A DNA stretch of 64,000 bases from Balanoglossus misakiensis (Eukaryota; Hemichordata): the NCBI GenBank assembly GCA_040954595.2, contig CM082596.2:1860001-1924000 (forward strand), read 5' to 3'. Numbering within the stretch: position 1 is the stretch's first letter; each line of letters begins with the position of its first letter. This document shows positions 10,801 to 24,504 of this stretch, in pieces. A program made the position numbers and the translations under genes. The notes beneath the pieces are model-generated. The model searched no databases. It saw nothing but the letters and a program-made list of their open reading frames with translations, and had not been told where the DNA came from.

Positions 10801-13800
10801 ATTACCTGAAGACGACCAGACTGGAAAATCATGAAAAGAGATTAAAGCCGTTGCATGTGAATTGCTTTGAGCATTGTTGTATCCTAATATCAGTTCTTTT
10901 GATGACATCAATGAGGTGGGTGATGACAGAAGGACAAGCCACCACAATTGTTGAAGCTTTTTGTCGTATGTTCTGCATCACTGCCACCTCATCTGTGGAG
11001 GTTTCTAGAATATTCAGTATCGATCACTAACCTTATAAAAAAACACGGACAACAAGTACTACGGGTCGATTAGCTAATTAGCTTGTGAAAATTAAACATT
11101 ACCAGACAAAGTTGTCTGAAAAACGGAACTCGATCAGGATTGAAATTATTCAGCCCGTGCCCGAACTCTATCATTGTCTAAGTGACGGCTTCATTGATCG
11201 GGGAAAGCGATAGTAGATAATGGGTTAACTCCTGACCCTCAAGTCATGTCCATTATCAGATTATTTCTGACAGCAGAAGGTCGCTTGGCATGTTAAAAGA
11301 TTCAGGAAAGAGGTTATCTGGTCGCAGCTCGTGTACACAGCCATCGTCAGAACTGGATAAAATATACGAAGATGAGTTTTTCACTTTTAGTTTTCACCAG
11401 TCGGTTAGGGAGCCTCACTCAAAGTTTTACTTGCATTATGAACTGAAAACAGGGTTTTAGTTTCTGAGAATATGATTAATAGAAGTCATCCAAAGTACCC
11501 TGGTGTCAAGTTCCCTTTAATCTCAACCCATTTCCGCTCCGAGATTGAATTCGCTGTACTTATCAGTCAGACTAGTCATCCCCACTCAAGATTACCACTC
11601 TGGGTGCTTGTATCTTTATGACACGTCAATATACAGAGAGTATAGATGACCGCCCGTCCTGTATGCCATCAACTTTATCAATTCACAGGCGGTTTGGCCG
11701 AGTAGGTACAAGATAAATACAAATAGTCTAAGTGCTCAGGGAAACGATCAATCTTTCCATTAAAAAAGTTCTGTAATCTGTAAAGTCAAAATCGGGAAGT
11801 TGTAATATATGACAATTAGCCAGACATAACGTACGTCCTCGTGAAAAGCAAACAGAGATGAAATAATTGCCTTTTTGAGTTATGACATGGAATATGATGT
11901 TAATTGAGAAAAAGCCAAACACCTGCCATTACGCGACTTCAAAGTCTCCTTTCTACGATGATTTAATACCAGACTGACAAGGGAGACAAAAGCTTGTCTT
12001 AAATATGATCTGCATGTGTATTTGACACACACAACAAATTGCTGTAGGTCTATATGGCTGATGTTAGTTACACACCATGTGTCTTTCGCTTGAGTGACAG
12101 AAACGCATTAAAAGATCCCTCCAAATGTTTCCAATCTCTGTTTATCATAGCTCGTTGGGGAGTCTGTTAGAAAGCGAAAAAGAAATTCCATTTTGTACTA
12201 TAATCCAACACTGCAGTGTCTGGCTTTAAGTTTAAGATCGCAGCACCGCTCTTCCCCTTGGCTTTGCAGCTGTCGTGTATTACATCTGATCACAACTAAA
12301 AATAATCAATAGCTCGTCTGATATCACATAATGGAATGTTAAAATCGATTCCAATCATCGCATTATCGATCTCTGGGCACGGGTCTTGCCATATCTTCCC
12401 GTATAAGATTGTGAAAAGCCTGTTCGTGTGTGATGTTTTTTGGAAATGCTGTGGAGAGACACATGAAGTCAAACTGCTACAGTTACGCGAACGTGACCTT
12501 TGATTTCCAGCGAAACCGACGATGAATATAAGACGAACTGAATGTTTTTGTGTTTATTGTTTGAAAAGATCGAGACAGAGAAAAATCAAGTCTTAATTGT
12601 GTCTGTTTACTGGCCAGGAGCATTCTACAACTCGTCACATTTCCTGCATTTTCTCTGCAACTTCCTTGAATACTGCGTCACACGTAAACCTGCCTATTGT
12701 TTGGACATATGCCAAAGACTCTTAAGAAGCCTAATAGTATGCATGATGGTTGTACGTCAGTGATTGTGAACTTCATACATGCTCATTAGACAATTTATTC
12801 AATCATGATGACGTATTAAAGCTCTGTTGCTCCTCCTCCAATATTGAAACTCAAAACATTTATTTCGTGATGATGCCTCCACTGTTGGAACTTGCTCATC
12901 TTAAGCTTGAGAAGCAAACAAAAAATCATTTTAGGGTGTGGACATATGGCTTAATTTTTGTACAGTTGTTGTTGCAAATGATCTGTTCAGGGTTCTCTTA
13001 ATTGCTCTCAGAAAATTTGGGAAACTAGTCAAGCCAATGATGATGGGAATACATGTGATAGATACACAGGGCATTTGATTTAAAACGCTATTGTATAAAA
13101 TTAAAAAAAAGATCTCGTCTTATTTCTACAACTGCCCCTAATATTGTAGATGTTTTCAGTGACTGTGCGTGATATACCATAACAATACGAAATAATGGCG
13201 CGCTGTAGTGATGCTGAGAAATATGATTGACGTGAGAATAGTACCGGATAAATTAGTTGAAATTTAGTACTGCACAGTAGCATATTACACTGCTCAGTGC
13301 TGTGTATGAATATACTTGTGATTTCCGCGTGTGAGCGTACCTTTTCTCACAGTCGTACGGCATAAATCTAAGAAAAGCTTACCTTCCACAGGACAGATCG
13401 ATTCTTTTTTATAGCCGACAACACAACTGGTCTGTTCCCATGCACAAGACTTGGCAGAAAATACTAGTAACACACTTATCCCCGAACGATGCAGCTCGAC
13501 AGATCTGCAAAATTTGGTCACGCACGTCTTAAGCCCATCTGCACGACATTGGATTAGAGCGCGGCACTAGCCCAATTGAGATTTCGTCAAATGACAAATT
13601 AACACGACACTTTCTTGTTTTGGCTATCAAGCAAATGGAAGGTTTGAGACGATACCATTTTGCAAGGTTCCTGCGTAGGAGCGAATGATTATACTATCGT
13701 AGGTACCTACATCATGTAAGTGGATATTTCCCCTCACTTTCGCTATTGAACTCTACGTCATACGAGACATACCATTATGTCACAGGTTGGAGTCGTGTCC

Positions 13801-14123
13801 AATCCATAGGTAACATGCCAGCCAGCATTGTAAACGCGCTACGTTGTTAAAACGTTATGCGTGATTCATTATTATCGTTATCTACTCGTTTACGGATTTG
13901 TTCTCAATATTTGAAACGGCCTCGTAGGGTTGATAAAAGCGAATAGTTCACTTTATCAGTGCAATTTACTTGTATATGCTTAAATAAGTGTGGCATCAAC
14001 AGGAATAGTCGTTTGTTAACAGCTAGAGGAAAAGAGTACTACCAGATGTCATGGTTATTTCATACTGACATAATGTTCATCAACACCATCAGTAACAACA
14101 GCATTCTGACATTCCTCCTCGGC

Positions 14124-14162
<39 letters not shown>

Positions 14163-17100
14163 AAAACCTAGTAATAATCGTCATCACCATTTTCAAAAGG
14201 AGAAATGATCATAAATTGCTATCAACTATTATAGAAATTTCTGTATAACTGCTACATGAATCATTACCATTATACTTAAACTAAGAAGGTGTTCAAATAT
14301 TTCAGTAGCGTTGTTTGTGTGTGATCGTCGATAGCATTTCACGCATGTACAGAATTCAAGGGACGTTATCAGTGCTTGCTATCTTGATGAACTAGAGATT
14401 TGGACCCTGTCCTGGGACAACTTGTATTCCCGTTATCTTAAAAATGCTATTTTAGCTGTACCTCGATTACTGTTGAATTTAATTGGATCTGAAAAAGTCC
14501 CCAAGCCTTTAAGGCGCCTAGCATCTTATCAATTTGACATACATGCACTGAATCACTTGCCGCAGTGCATCGTATACATGTATGGCAGATGTGCTTTGTT
14601 TGTGAAAAATATTTGAGCGAAAAGTGACTTGCTGATTTGCCATGTAAGCCATTTTTCGCCATCTGAAGTACATGTACATAGATGATAGCAGATCACTGTA
14701 TGCATGGACAGCTTTACCATCAAAACACGTTCTGAAACTCCGAAAGTTCAATGATCGGCACATATTTCCAAGTTCAAGCTGTAATTTTGACCTCATTTCC
14801 CATGAACGGTACATCTACAAAGGGATTGAATGAGATTGCGTTCTGACTGTACCCAAAGAAAGAGCTCGCTGAATCACGGAGGTTAATGAAGTTTATTCAT
14901 CTTTCTTAATATAGCATACGGTCTCTGTTTACCTCCACTGTTCAGTGAAGGTCCTTGAAAATGACAGAGAAAACATTTTCTAGTAAACAGAAACATTCAT
15001 TTAGTTTCTTGATACTCGGATGACATTAAAAGCCAGGTTTACAATGCAGAATAATTGGCTGGGTGAGGAGATGAGATTTTCTCTAAACCCTCTAGCTCTA
15101 CGACAAATGTGTATCAGTCTCATTGTACCGATAGGGGTCGCTCTTTAAAACACCCTGTATCTAAACAATCATTTTACTTTTAAACTTTCACTTTGAGATG
15201 CTCTCATCTGCTATGAAAGCAATACCAAGCACAGCGCATTTTAAAATTAATAGAAAACGGACCCCCTCACATGTCACTCCTTACATTAATTTGTTTTTCA
15301 TTCTGATAGAAACATTATACCGGTAGATTAGACAGACAGCTTTAATTAAGTTTTGCCTCCTGCTCCGATAAAAACACCAGTTGATATGTTAATTGAAATT
15401 TTCATACTTCACAAATTGTCCATTAATAATTTAGGCTTATTACTTAGTCAGTCAATTTTTTAGAGCTTGCTTTTCTGTTCATCCAATAATGATTGTTATA
15501 TCTATAGGATACTTCCAGGCTTTACTGAGCCTTACTGGCAATAAATGAATGTGTGAAAATATCTATCTATCACAGTTCTTTGCAACTGACCTGGATAGAA
15601 CATTTTGCTAACAAGCATTATTTGTTCCCTTGGAGACCTATACTTTTGAGTTTTCATCTCAGGAAGATTTTGTTTGTCACGTTGAGTGAATAAGTCATTT
15701 TGGTGGCTCATTGTATGAAAGCGTGTTGATGAGACAGAGCTCTGTGGGGTTTGGTGAAGATATAGGGTGTTTTTATGTTTGTAATACGACTTCTGAAGAT
15801 GGAAGATTAGTTTGGGGCCCATAAATCACGCAAGATGATTGGATATCGCTGTCTGGTCTCTCTCTACATGCATTTCCTATCTTAACTCACTGTTTCTTGC
15901 AAAATTCATCAGAGAAGGTATCACAAATCATCAACATATCTCGCAGTGCGCTCGGAACTGTATCCTAGCAACATTACAGACACGACCCATTTCAGAGAGA
16001 AATACAATCTTTCCGATGGATCAACAGCAGATGCAGACAGTGTTATATTACGATGGGGTCAGGTGGCACGCTTCGGGTGCATTTTATAAAAATTCATGCA
16101 CGAAAACACAGGGAACCTAGACGATGTATTCCTGTTTTCGTATTAACCTTTTTGACCTCCAAATATCGTTATACTGTAAGTACTTCGACCCGGTGTCCAA
16201 TCATCCCTTGTTCCTAGCTAAAAAGAAAGATAATGTGTCTAATTTCTCCCCCGTAATGCCATCCTACTTTCTCATGAAGCCAAATGAATTCATCTGGAAT
16301 CTCTTTGTTACCACTGATCATTAAAGAAAAAAACCCACTGTAACGTCAATATAGGTAATATTGCCTTCAGATCTGTGGCCGCAATTAATTTTAGCTGGCA
16401 AAAAGACACTGCTGAAGGCAAAAACTGAAGATGCACTAAGCTGTCTTCACTAAACGAATCCCTTTGTTGTGATGGAAATGTTTGCAATTAGTGTTCCTTC
16501 TCATATGGCTTCCGAATTATTTTCTTTACCGGCTGGATTTGTAACAGCGGGGCGGTCTGATCTCTGCCGTGTTAGAACTGGATTATATCAACATTCAAAT
16601 TGGAGAAGAAGAAAAAACGTTCTAATGGGGCGCGAGTGGCAATGAGTCACGTATTTACGAGAATCCAGAGAATGTGAATTTGATTAGACAATCAACAGCA
16701 AATAAACTTGTACTGTTACAAAACTGTGGGTTATACATGCAGCCACACCTAGTATTTGGATCAAGGAGGGACCAGCTTGTAGTGATGTTAAGCGTGATAC
16801 AAAAACAAATTGCGAGACGACCCCCTTCGTGCATGTGGCGCTGCAGAGTTGTGTATGATCATGATAGTAACGCTTCTGTATCGTCAAATGTGCCGTAAAT
16901 CATATAGCAACTAGGCTGGATCAATTACTAATGGTCACTCGCTATGCAATCAGCCCAGTATAGATTTCCTATCAGAGAAGATTGGAAATAAAAGATGAGT
17001 GTGTCTCATAAAAATTGAATGCATGGTGACTTTGCACAGTGTCAAGTTTTGGAATAGAAATTCGGTTTACAACGACTCCTTACAAAACCGCTTTTCTTAT

Positions 17101-20100
17101 AAAACGTTTTATTCACAGAAAATGTACCAAAAAATTATTCTTGGGAATTACTGTATGAACAAAACCAATCTTGAAAGACGTCAAACACATCATCATAATT
17201 ACCATTGTCCTCTCTCCATCATCTTCGCACCTACGACATATACTGTCATCATTATTGCCATAACAACAGACATAACCATTTCAGATCGCGTTAAACCATC
17301 ATTATCCGTGTCTCGGCTAATGAACCATGGAAATTTATAAATGAAATGAAATCCAACAGGTACATGTTTTGTCCGATTTCAGTTTCCTTAAACAGATAGG
17401 CCAATTGTAGTTTTTACCTTTCAAAGACATTCCCACTGGTTTTAAACATTCGCTAACTATAATCTCATTCCACTCTCTAGTAAATCTGGCAAGGGGCTTT
17501 CTGCTCATTTGCATATTTAATGAAATTGTGCAATTGGTGATATGGTCCCGCAATTACTGAACCAAATTTGTCGTGATATGCTACAGATATTGATCAGACA
17601 GCCATCTTTGTTATGCACGTATCTGTTTACTGATCAAAAAGTCACCCTCTGGACAATTTGACAGGTTCGCATCGATATCGTTATCCAGATTATAGACGCC
17701 TAGCAGTTTGCCATAAAAAGCCCTATTAATCAAAGTGTCGTAAGAGTCACATAGACAGATTACAGTACATTTCCCATTAAGGCAATCTTTCCAGACTGGT
17801 TATTTATGCAAGATGGATTTATCTCACATTGGAAACTGGTTCTTGTGGAGCCATATATATCGAGTCTAATCTGACATCATTTGGCAATAAATTTCTAAAA
17901 CTAATATGGGAAAATACTCTTACATCACCATTAGATTTTAGTATTGTCACAATTTTGTGCACAAGTTCCCGCGTTTTTATTTTTGGAAGCCCTTTAGTCC
18001 AGCTTGTTATCAGTTGTAACACCTAGGCAAGAGAAATGTAATGGCAGAATAAAATGGTGACAGCACTTTCCTTCATTTCGCTGACAGGTTTCATCAACAC
18101 CATCCAAAATGACACGGCAGCCATTTTGTTCTGTCACATTCCATATTTAATGCAGCACTTCCCTGAGGCGTATGTTTATAACCTTTTAGTATTTATTCTC
18201 AGTTGTTTCACACAGGAGATGTAACATGCAAGGTAATATTGAGAATCAAGGGAAACATTTGAGAATAACAAACAGAAATAAACTAGTGAGCAAGAGAAAG
18301 GTGACCACAAAAACATCAAAATAAAGTGAAGACCTAACAGATGAGCTGGTAGTTGTTAAATTTAGCATAGTAAGATGATGATAAATATCACCATCCCCAT
18401 CACGCTTCCCATTAATAATATCTGGATATAGATAGAACCAAATGGCCGTGTCAGATTAATCAAACGTAATGGCACACCATAAATAGACATCATCTACAAA
18501 TAGGCATCATCAACGAACAGCATATATTTCACTTTCAATAGATTTATCCCTGAAATGTTTGCCAGTGCCTCAAATTATGTGTAATGAGCAATTTCTGCCA
18601 GAAAATTAATGTCAGATAATGGCTTCAGTGCACATAACACCTGGGAGATTTCAGGTAATAGGTGTATCAGCCAAGGTCCTCCTGGTATTTTGCCACTGGA
18701 AGCTTGATATAGTAATGTGTTGCCATGGTAATTGAAAACATACACAAAACATCATGCTTGCAGTCTGAGGCTACCATTTCATTGAATGCAAATAATTCAT
18801 TTTATCTGCCTTAATGAGCTCGAACAGCATGAAACGTGATCCATATTTGGTCAGCTGTCCTCAAGCAATGCCTGCAGTTTTCACAACAGGTGACAGGAAA
18901 ACACTGTGCCAAAAAGGGGGGGGGGGAGGAGGGGAACAGTCATTAATAGCGCCCTCCCCGGCCTTAGTTCATTGCAGAGATGTCATCCCATATACCTAAA
19001 CCTTATAAGTTCTTATAATTTTTGAACTGTAGTTGCGTACCAAAGTTCAAATCAAATCCAACTAGCCAATCTTGAGATATTGGTGAGACGTACAGTTACA
19101 CACACAGGTACAACAATTGGCCAAACATCAGAGACTTTACCAAACCTGGTCATACGTGTGTCTGTTTGAGGGAAATAAGTAATCGTCCTTTAATTCAGAG
19201 ATGGTTCAGTTAGGCCTTTTTCCTTGAACATGTAATATTTCCCTGCCTGGGGTGTACGTAGCAACAATACAGAATCTTGCAAGGACACTTCTGACATCAT
19301 AGATGACGTGAGACTTGGAAGTTTCATTACAATCTCTTTCAATACAAACCGTCTGTGTCAGGACGCCTGCAGCTAAAGAGTGGTCATTTCAGGAATGAGA
19401 ACAGTACACAAAAGGTGCACCATTTGATATATGGAACGACCAGCAAATTAAGCCTACGCTGTATCGAACTTGGAAAGATCTTTACAGCGACAGTTTGATG
19501 TGTTACCGCCAAGGGACAAAGGGAAGCGGATATAAGGCTGTGACTTGCAAGAATATGGTGATATTGTCACGTTTGTTTTCCCTCAAGTCACAATTCAAGG
19601 CTTTCATGGAAATCAAGAGCCTTTGTTTATGAGGAATTTTGGACCTCGATCAAGCACGTCGTGATGATACTATGCATATTTTTTCATGGCCTTTCCTTTT
19701 TGGGAAAAAAAAGATCTTTCAAATAACCTGACATCGCTTTTGATGAATTTGACCTTTGCATTGTATTGTAACACATTGTGGGGCTGAAGGGTCTTCTCTA
19801 TAAGAGATTGTGTCGGTTTGAAAGTTGAAAAAAGTTGATCTTTTATAGACTGTGGTCATTAACTGTTCTTAAAAAGAGAGTGTGCTTCTTAACCACCTGT
19901 TGATTTTAGACCTTTTAAATCTCACTGATCTTTTTGTTATGTGATTTGACTGTCTTACAGAAATTCTACAAATGTTTTTCTCAACAACAGGCTTCCGTTG
20001 ATCCAGGAGTTTGCGTTCATGTCTTGATCATGTTTGATTCTTTATTTTCAGATGAGATTACACGTGGCAGTACAATGTGTTACGCTTCCTGAGGCGCTGG

Positions 20101-21897
20101 ATCTGTAAAGCTTATTAGCCAACTGGGCGCCGTAAAGATTTAGACGTGCATGACGATGGCGCTCTTTATGGATGTCAACACCAGTAATGAAATCTTCCAC
20201 ACAGAAACACGGAAGTAAAGTTAAATCAATAAAACAAGTGAGTATTAATTGACAATTAACATTTTGACATTTTTATGCCACAAAATGTGAAAATGGGTAA
20301 TGGTTCACCATCGAGGATAAAATGAAAATCATAATAAGTAAAACTACAAACTGTGCTTTGAAGACCTTACTGGACTAGTTAAGGGAGTTACCTTGCACCC
20401 CATTACTACGTGTAGTTCAGCTTCTGAAATTTATGGTTATTTGTGTCTGCCCCAAGCATTGCTGATATCGAAAGAAAAAAAAAGCCAAAACAGGTTGTAA
20501 ACAAGCTGCAAGGACGTGCATGCACATAAAGTGATCTTCGCCACAGGGCATGGTCTAGTCTTATGGAAATCCTGCAGCATTTCAATCACACATAAATAAA
20601 GCAGAACTGAAGCAACATACAAAGTAGGACAGACACAAAAGAGATTCTTTGAAAGGTGAAGCAATTGTCTAATGAGTCTTGTTATTTTAAAAACTGATGA
20701 AAGACCATGAGAGGGCAATGACATGTCTGATCAGCTGACTTCTATCCTACGCACTGATGGATATGAAAACTTTTGCTATTGGAATTGCGATGTGCCAAGA
20801 GAAATTTGGCTTGTCTCATCTCAGAAATAAACATCTGCAGATTTCACTTTTCAAAACTGAATAGCACGACTTCAAAGTGAAAAAACATTCTGCAGTCCCT
20901 ACAAACAGTGGCTGACTGAAGTATTTGAACAATAAAGTTTCTGGTTGCGAATGTTTAGATAAATCATTTAATTTTGTTCAGCCAACACAGACCACAAAGC
21001 ATGAGTACACCGTTGGATTTAACTTTGTGATGTAATTGTGTGTTTTTTTTTATTGAGACAGCTCGGTTTGCTGTGGCAATGTCAATCAGGCATCACACGA
21101 CATTGTTTAGTGCACATGTATAATAGAGTCATTACACGAAGTTGCGTAACGTGTTGACTTAACAAATTGGCCAGAAAGTGTGGTAGCTGAAAATGTTGGC
21201 CTTGTGGACGTCCAAAAACCCAAGTAATATCGAACTACACAAAATCTTGCTTTGTCCACAGACATAGTACTGAGCCTTGCTGTATATCAGTTTGTATGAG
21301 CCGTTTGGTTTGTGAGCTGTGAACTAAAAGGGTGATTCAGGGATGGAATATGCTTCCAACGGAAAGTTATCTTGTATTATGATATGAGCAGTCGTGATTT
21401 CACTTTGTACGAAATTTGTCGGACAAAAAAATTTGAATCTAGGCAGATGTACTGATATTATTATGAAGTATTTAGGCAAAGAAAGAAGCTGACAAGAAAT
21501 GGAAATGGGATTGAGATCTCTGATGACCTACCTCGCCTGCATCTTCCGACTTTTCAAACAAGGCATTCATGACACCACCACTGTCATGTTTTAAATCGTC
21601 CATGTCGCCTTCACCAGAACTCAAGTTTGCATCGCCTCTAGATTTTTCCTCATATCCATCCCTCTCCTTGGATGTTTCCTTGGCCGTGTTGCTGATGGTG
21701 TCATCAGTTGCGTCTTTGTTTTGTGAATCGTCCTTGTCTTCCGGCAAATCGGAGCTGTTGAACATCTCTACACGGAACGTGGGTATGGTAACTGCACTGA
21801 GACTCCGCCTCACTTGGACCGTTGGAGAGAACAATTCCACGTATTCAACAAACGGTATTGTTCCGATGACAGAAGCACGACCTCTTTGGGTGGCCAT
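2884..21897 (-). CDS. Protein with six inhibitor-1/DARPP-32-like R-K-x-T-P motifs
   Basis: Ten exons: 21532-21897, 7129-7192, 6102-6305, 5197-5396, 4890-4947, 4407-4742, 3926-4264, 3441-3710, 3123-3343, 2884-2994. Phases agree at every junction and give 722 residues. The protein is hydrophilic, rich in K, E, D, S and T, with no signal peptide or membrane segment, so it is probably cytosolic or nuclear. RRRKLTPAI, KRKSTPASL, RQRKLTPALL, KRKNTPAYL, RRKNTPATL and RRRKITPIP place threonines near residues 201, 286, 398, 511, 601 and 701. The pattern R-[RK]-x-T-P-A is that of the PKA site that turns inhibitor-1 and DARPP-32 (PPP1R1 family) into protein phosphatase 1 inhibitors. A canonical RVxF docking motif was not found. 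Weak points: the exon 4 donor (AAG|GTGGAG; GAG|GTCACA six bases on is equally in phase), and the link from exon 1 to exon 2 across 14 kb, where exons may be missed. Function as a PP1 regulator is inference. Confidence 0.72.
2941..2967 (-). other. R-K-x-T-P motif 6 (terminal exon)
   Basis: The last exon (acceptor TGGCAG after a strong pyrimidine run, stop TAG at 2884-2886) encodes 36 residues around MRRRKITPIPPT. The sixth motif is thus only about 21 residues from the C terminus. It differs from the others in having isoleucine instead of alanine after T-P. Confidence 0.7.
3463..3489 (-). other. R-K-x-T-P motif 5
   Basis: RRKNTPATL lies at the 3' end of exon 3441-3710 and is followed by NITFKLDG up to the phase-1 donor. 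The rest of the exon is a basic and polar linker. Confidence 0.7.
3948..3974 (-). other. R-K-x-T-P motif 4
   Basis: KRKNTPAYL lies at the 3' end of exon 3926-4264, ahead of VRQDRFDG at the phase-1 donor. The upstream part of the exon is strongly lysine-rich (for example KKLSPKIQKKK). Confidence 0.7.
4429..4458 (-). other. R-K-x-T-P motif 3
   Basis: RQRKLTPALL lies at the 3' end of exon 4407-4742, followed by QHPPNFRG at the phase-1 donor. The same exon has an acidic stretch (YYEEEER, SDPEEERF) upstream of the motif. Confidence 0.7.
4765..4843. repeat. (ATC)n microsatellite inside an intron of the six-motif gene
   Basis: Twenty-two uninterrupted ATC copies (4765-4830) followed by an imperfect tail. 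On the coding (minus) strand this is (GAT)n. It ends about 20 bases before the acceptor TTGTTGTTACAG of exon 4407-4742. It is intronic: only the acceptor at 4743-4745 keeps the phase with the upstream donor at 4889. Confidence 0.85.
4912..4938 (-). other. R-K-x-T-P motif 2
   Basis: KRKSTPASL makes up nearly half of the 58-base exon 4890-4947. The exon begins with an in-frame ATG directly after the acceptor, so it could also serve as an alternative start. Confidence 0.65.
6124..6150 (-). other. R-K-x-T-P motif 1
   Basis: RRRKLTPAI lies near the 3' end of exon 6102-6305, followed by SEPPSLEG at the phase-1 donor. The exon arrangement is the same as for motifs 3, 4 and 5. Confidence 0.7.
6446..6609. 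mobile_element. Foldback (MITE-like) element, family 1, long copy
   Basis: The ends are inverted copies of one another: CAATCTGATTAAAATCAG at the left and its complement at the right (ending at 6609). The pairing extends inward through ATGTAGGGTAC and ATTCTTATGCT/AGCATAAGAAT. It lies in the intron between exons 7129-7192 and 6102-6305. A second member is at 31448-31534. There is no coding capacity and no clear target-site duplication. Confidence 0.7.
14124..14162. repeat. (CAT)13 microsatellite
   Basis: Thirteen perfect CAT copies in non-coding DNA within the large intron. Confidence 0.9.
18916..18934. repeat. G-rich run (possible G-quadruplex)
   Basis: Eleven consecutive G, then AGGA and four more G on the plus strand. 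Its intronic position makes any role uncertain; homopolymer length may also be a sequencing artefact. Confidence 0.6.
21532..21897 (-). CDS. Probable first coding exon of the six-motif gene
   Basis: An ATG at 21895-21897 opens 122 codons that end exactly at a GAG|GTAGGT donor in phase 0. This matches the phase-0 start of the next downstream exon at 7192. The product begins MATQRGRASVIGTIPFVEYV. It contains a basic RRSLS stretch, then a long acidic and polar tail (residues ~49-122, many D, E, K, S) like the linkers between the R-K-x-T-P motifs. No domain is recognised. A shorter independent gene is the alternative if RNA does not join the exons. Confidence 0.6.
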
Positions 21898-22214
21898 TCT
21901 TAACGGGTCAGCGACTGGTGCAGTGGATGCGGAGCTTCTGGAGAACAGTGGATTAACTCTGCGGCAGTCTTTGGATCACTGCTGAGAGTTTCACGGGAAG
22001 TCGAACTTAACTGCGGGCAGCGAGGGAAAGCAGCGACTGACTGTCCAGCTCCCATCCGGATAGCAGAGAGGCTGCAACACTTTTTCCCTGACGTAAAATG
22101 CTGTCACCATGACAACTGCTCGTCGAAGCTGTAAAGTATCTATTTTCGACAAGTTTAATTTCTCCCGGAGCAACAGCGTCGAAAGCATCGATCTCTGGGG
22201 CTCAACTAATTATT

Positions 22215-22222
22215 TTTATATA
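22215..22222 (-). promoter_or_regulatory. TATA box candidate for the six-motif gene
   Basis: The minus strand reads TATATAAA here, about 320 bases upstream of the ATG at 21897. A start near 22190 would give a 5' UTR of about 290 bases. The start site is inferred. Confidence 0.4.
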
Positions 22223-24466
22223 GCAAATTTAATTGGACTCAGCGTTTGCATGCTGGCATCGTTACACTAATAACCAGAATGTTCAGAAACAGACTGAATA
22301 TTAGGATGTCACAGACACTGCTCTTATTGAAATAATCCAAAATCAGAGAAGACATCTGAGTGTAAAAATACTGCTTTTGACAGAAAGTGTTGCATACTGA
22401 AATTGCACATTATACAACTGTTTTCGATACCAAAACAGGTTCAAGGTTAATTGTTACAAGAGAGAGTCCGAATCCCAAGTTTCCTAATTAGATTGTTTTT
22501 TTTATACCAGAATGTGTTTTATTTGGATACCAGAATTAATTCTGCATAATAAGTTTCATGGTACCATTGCCTAAAACAAACGTGCCTCCTGGTCAAACCG
22601 CGTGATCGCCAGGTGAATGAAATATGAAATCTGATTACCGTATTGTTGAATAACCTTGCTTGATACTCGTTAGGTAATTACCCTCTCTAATGATCCGGGC
22701 AGATAGTAAAATTAATTGGACAAACCAGTGAAATTGTGCTTCACTTCTCACTTCTAAGAACTCAGTACTGCTGAGAATATCAGCAAAGAGTCACCGCTCA
22801 TTTTTATCCGCTACAATACTTCACGCGTGTACCCTCGACAACGTTTTGTCGCACCGTGCCTGGAGTCTCTGAAGTGACACAGCACGTGTACGGAAAGACA
22901 ACAACAGCTTCTCCATTATCTTTTATGTATCTTCCGAGAAAACTGGATGAACTGACTCTCAAACTCGCCAGAAGTCTTTACGTTTCTAGCCTTGACAAGA
23001 TATTTTTGTCAATTCAAAAAAAAAAAGACAGATTCCCCCATCCTGTAAATACAAGTGGACCCCAGGATGTTTTATAATGGATATTGCAATAGTCGCTCAT
23101 GCGTGTCTGTTTGGAAAGTCAAATAAAATGAAGCCATTTTCAGTGGAATAAATGTTGAAGTGGTGAAAATATTAGAAAAAAGTAACTTTGTTACTAAATA
23201 CACCACACATAACACTAACAATGATTAATGTCATGTTATCCCCAGATATTCCCCTCCCCTCCTTTCTCTGTCTCTGTTTCTCTCTGTCTCTCTCTGCCAG
23301 TCTGAGGCTCTGGCACTCTCATCAAAAACTTTATAATTTGATTTGTTGAAGGCATCATTCGGCATTCTCTTCATTTTATGAAGAAAACTTTTGAACATGG
23401 AAGTTTTGCAGATGATTTAGCATGGCTCTCTCCTTGCCTGGGGGTTTTACATTGTGATTTCGAACTAATCCTTTCTTTTATCTGTCAAAGTTCCGCAGTT
23501 TATGGGCCGTGTAATTTATTCTCTGGAGATTCCCAGGTTCAATAAATTCGTGGATGCTTTTAAGATTCAGTTCGTGTGCGGCGGTTTTTATGAGATGCCG
23601 AACATTACTTCACTGGCGGGCAATTATACTGAAGGTCTAGCACAGCTTGGCTTGCACAGTGAGATTTTCAGAACCATAGAGGGAATACTCCTTGGTGGAT
23701 GCCAATGAAACCGAGTCAATTCATTCGGGATTTTCGATTTGAATCTATATTCCCAAACCAACGTCATGTTTACCCATCTGTGGATAGTGATTTCGAACAG
23801 TAGATCTCGTCTCCGGTTATTGCTGCCTGTAGCCTTAAAACACGTCACAGATCTGGCATGACGTCTGCATGCACATCTGTCTGGCCTTCAGCAGTGTGTC
23901 TCAATCCACTATGTCGGTGGCAACGAGCTCTGTATGGCCTGTGGAAATATCATTCGAAAATTACAGCTCTCTAAAAAGTTTGAAGTTGCATATTCAAAGG
24001 GTGGGGTAAATTCAAATGACTTGGATTATCGAAATGAGTATAGGCCTGGATGAATGAGTAATTAATTATGAGTGATTGATGAATGAGGGTGGTCATAGTC
24101 ATAATTTATGAGTGGAATTTTTTTTTGTCAATGATAAATATCCGATTTATATCTTCTAGCAAATATAAAATATTGATAAACCGGAGTTCACCATTTTTAT
24201 TTGTTTCTCCTTATCTGACTGAGTAACATATCCCATGATTTTGATTAATGTATTGCAGATCCCTATTTTGTCCAATATCTAACATCGTAACCACCATAAA
24301 CTGTCGGTGAAGATGGTAGCCTGGCTCTAAATGAGTTGATCAGGTGTAGAAGAAAGATGGAGGCAACAAAAGATGAAGAACAGAGACCAAGCAAAGGTAA
24401 AGACGCTGCATATCTCTTCATCTGATTTTAATCACATTGCATTCCTGTTCCTTGTCTTCATTTTCA

Positions 24467-24467
<1 letters not shown>

Positions 24468-24501
<34 letters not shown>
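24468..24501. repeat. Poly-C run of 34
   Basis: Thirty-four consecutive C. Such a run is hard to sequence, so its true length is uncertain. Confidence 0.85.

Positions 24502-24504
<3 letters not shown>

Larger units (their letters stand above)
7193..21531. other. Large intron of the six-motif gene, no gene seen
   Basis: About 14.3 kb with only short open frames on both strands, none with a recognisable domain. It includes a (CAT)13 run at 14124-14162 and a G-rich run at 18916-18934. A good donor on the minus strand follows an open frame near 13379, but its phase does not fit the model, so an additional or alternative exon is possible but not supported. Confidence 0.5.

Noticed and set aside
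13294-13521. Possible extra exon of the six-motif gene with a good donor near 13379
   Set aside because: The open frame ends in phase 1, whereas the neighbouring exons need phase 0, and no clear acceptor or related sequence was seen. It could still be an untranslated or alternative exon.
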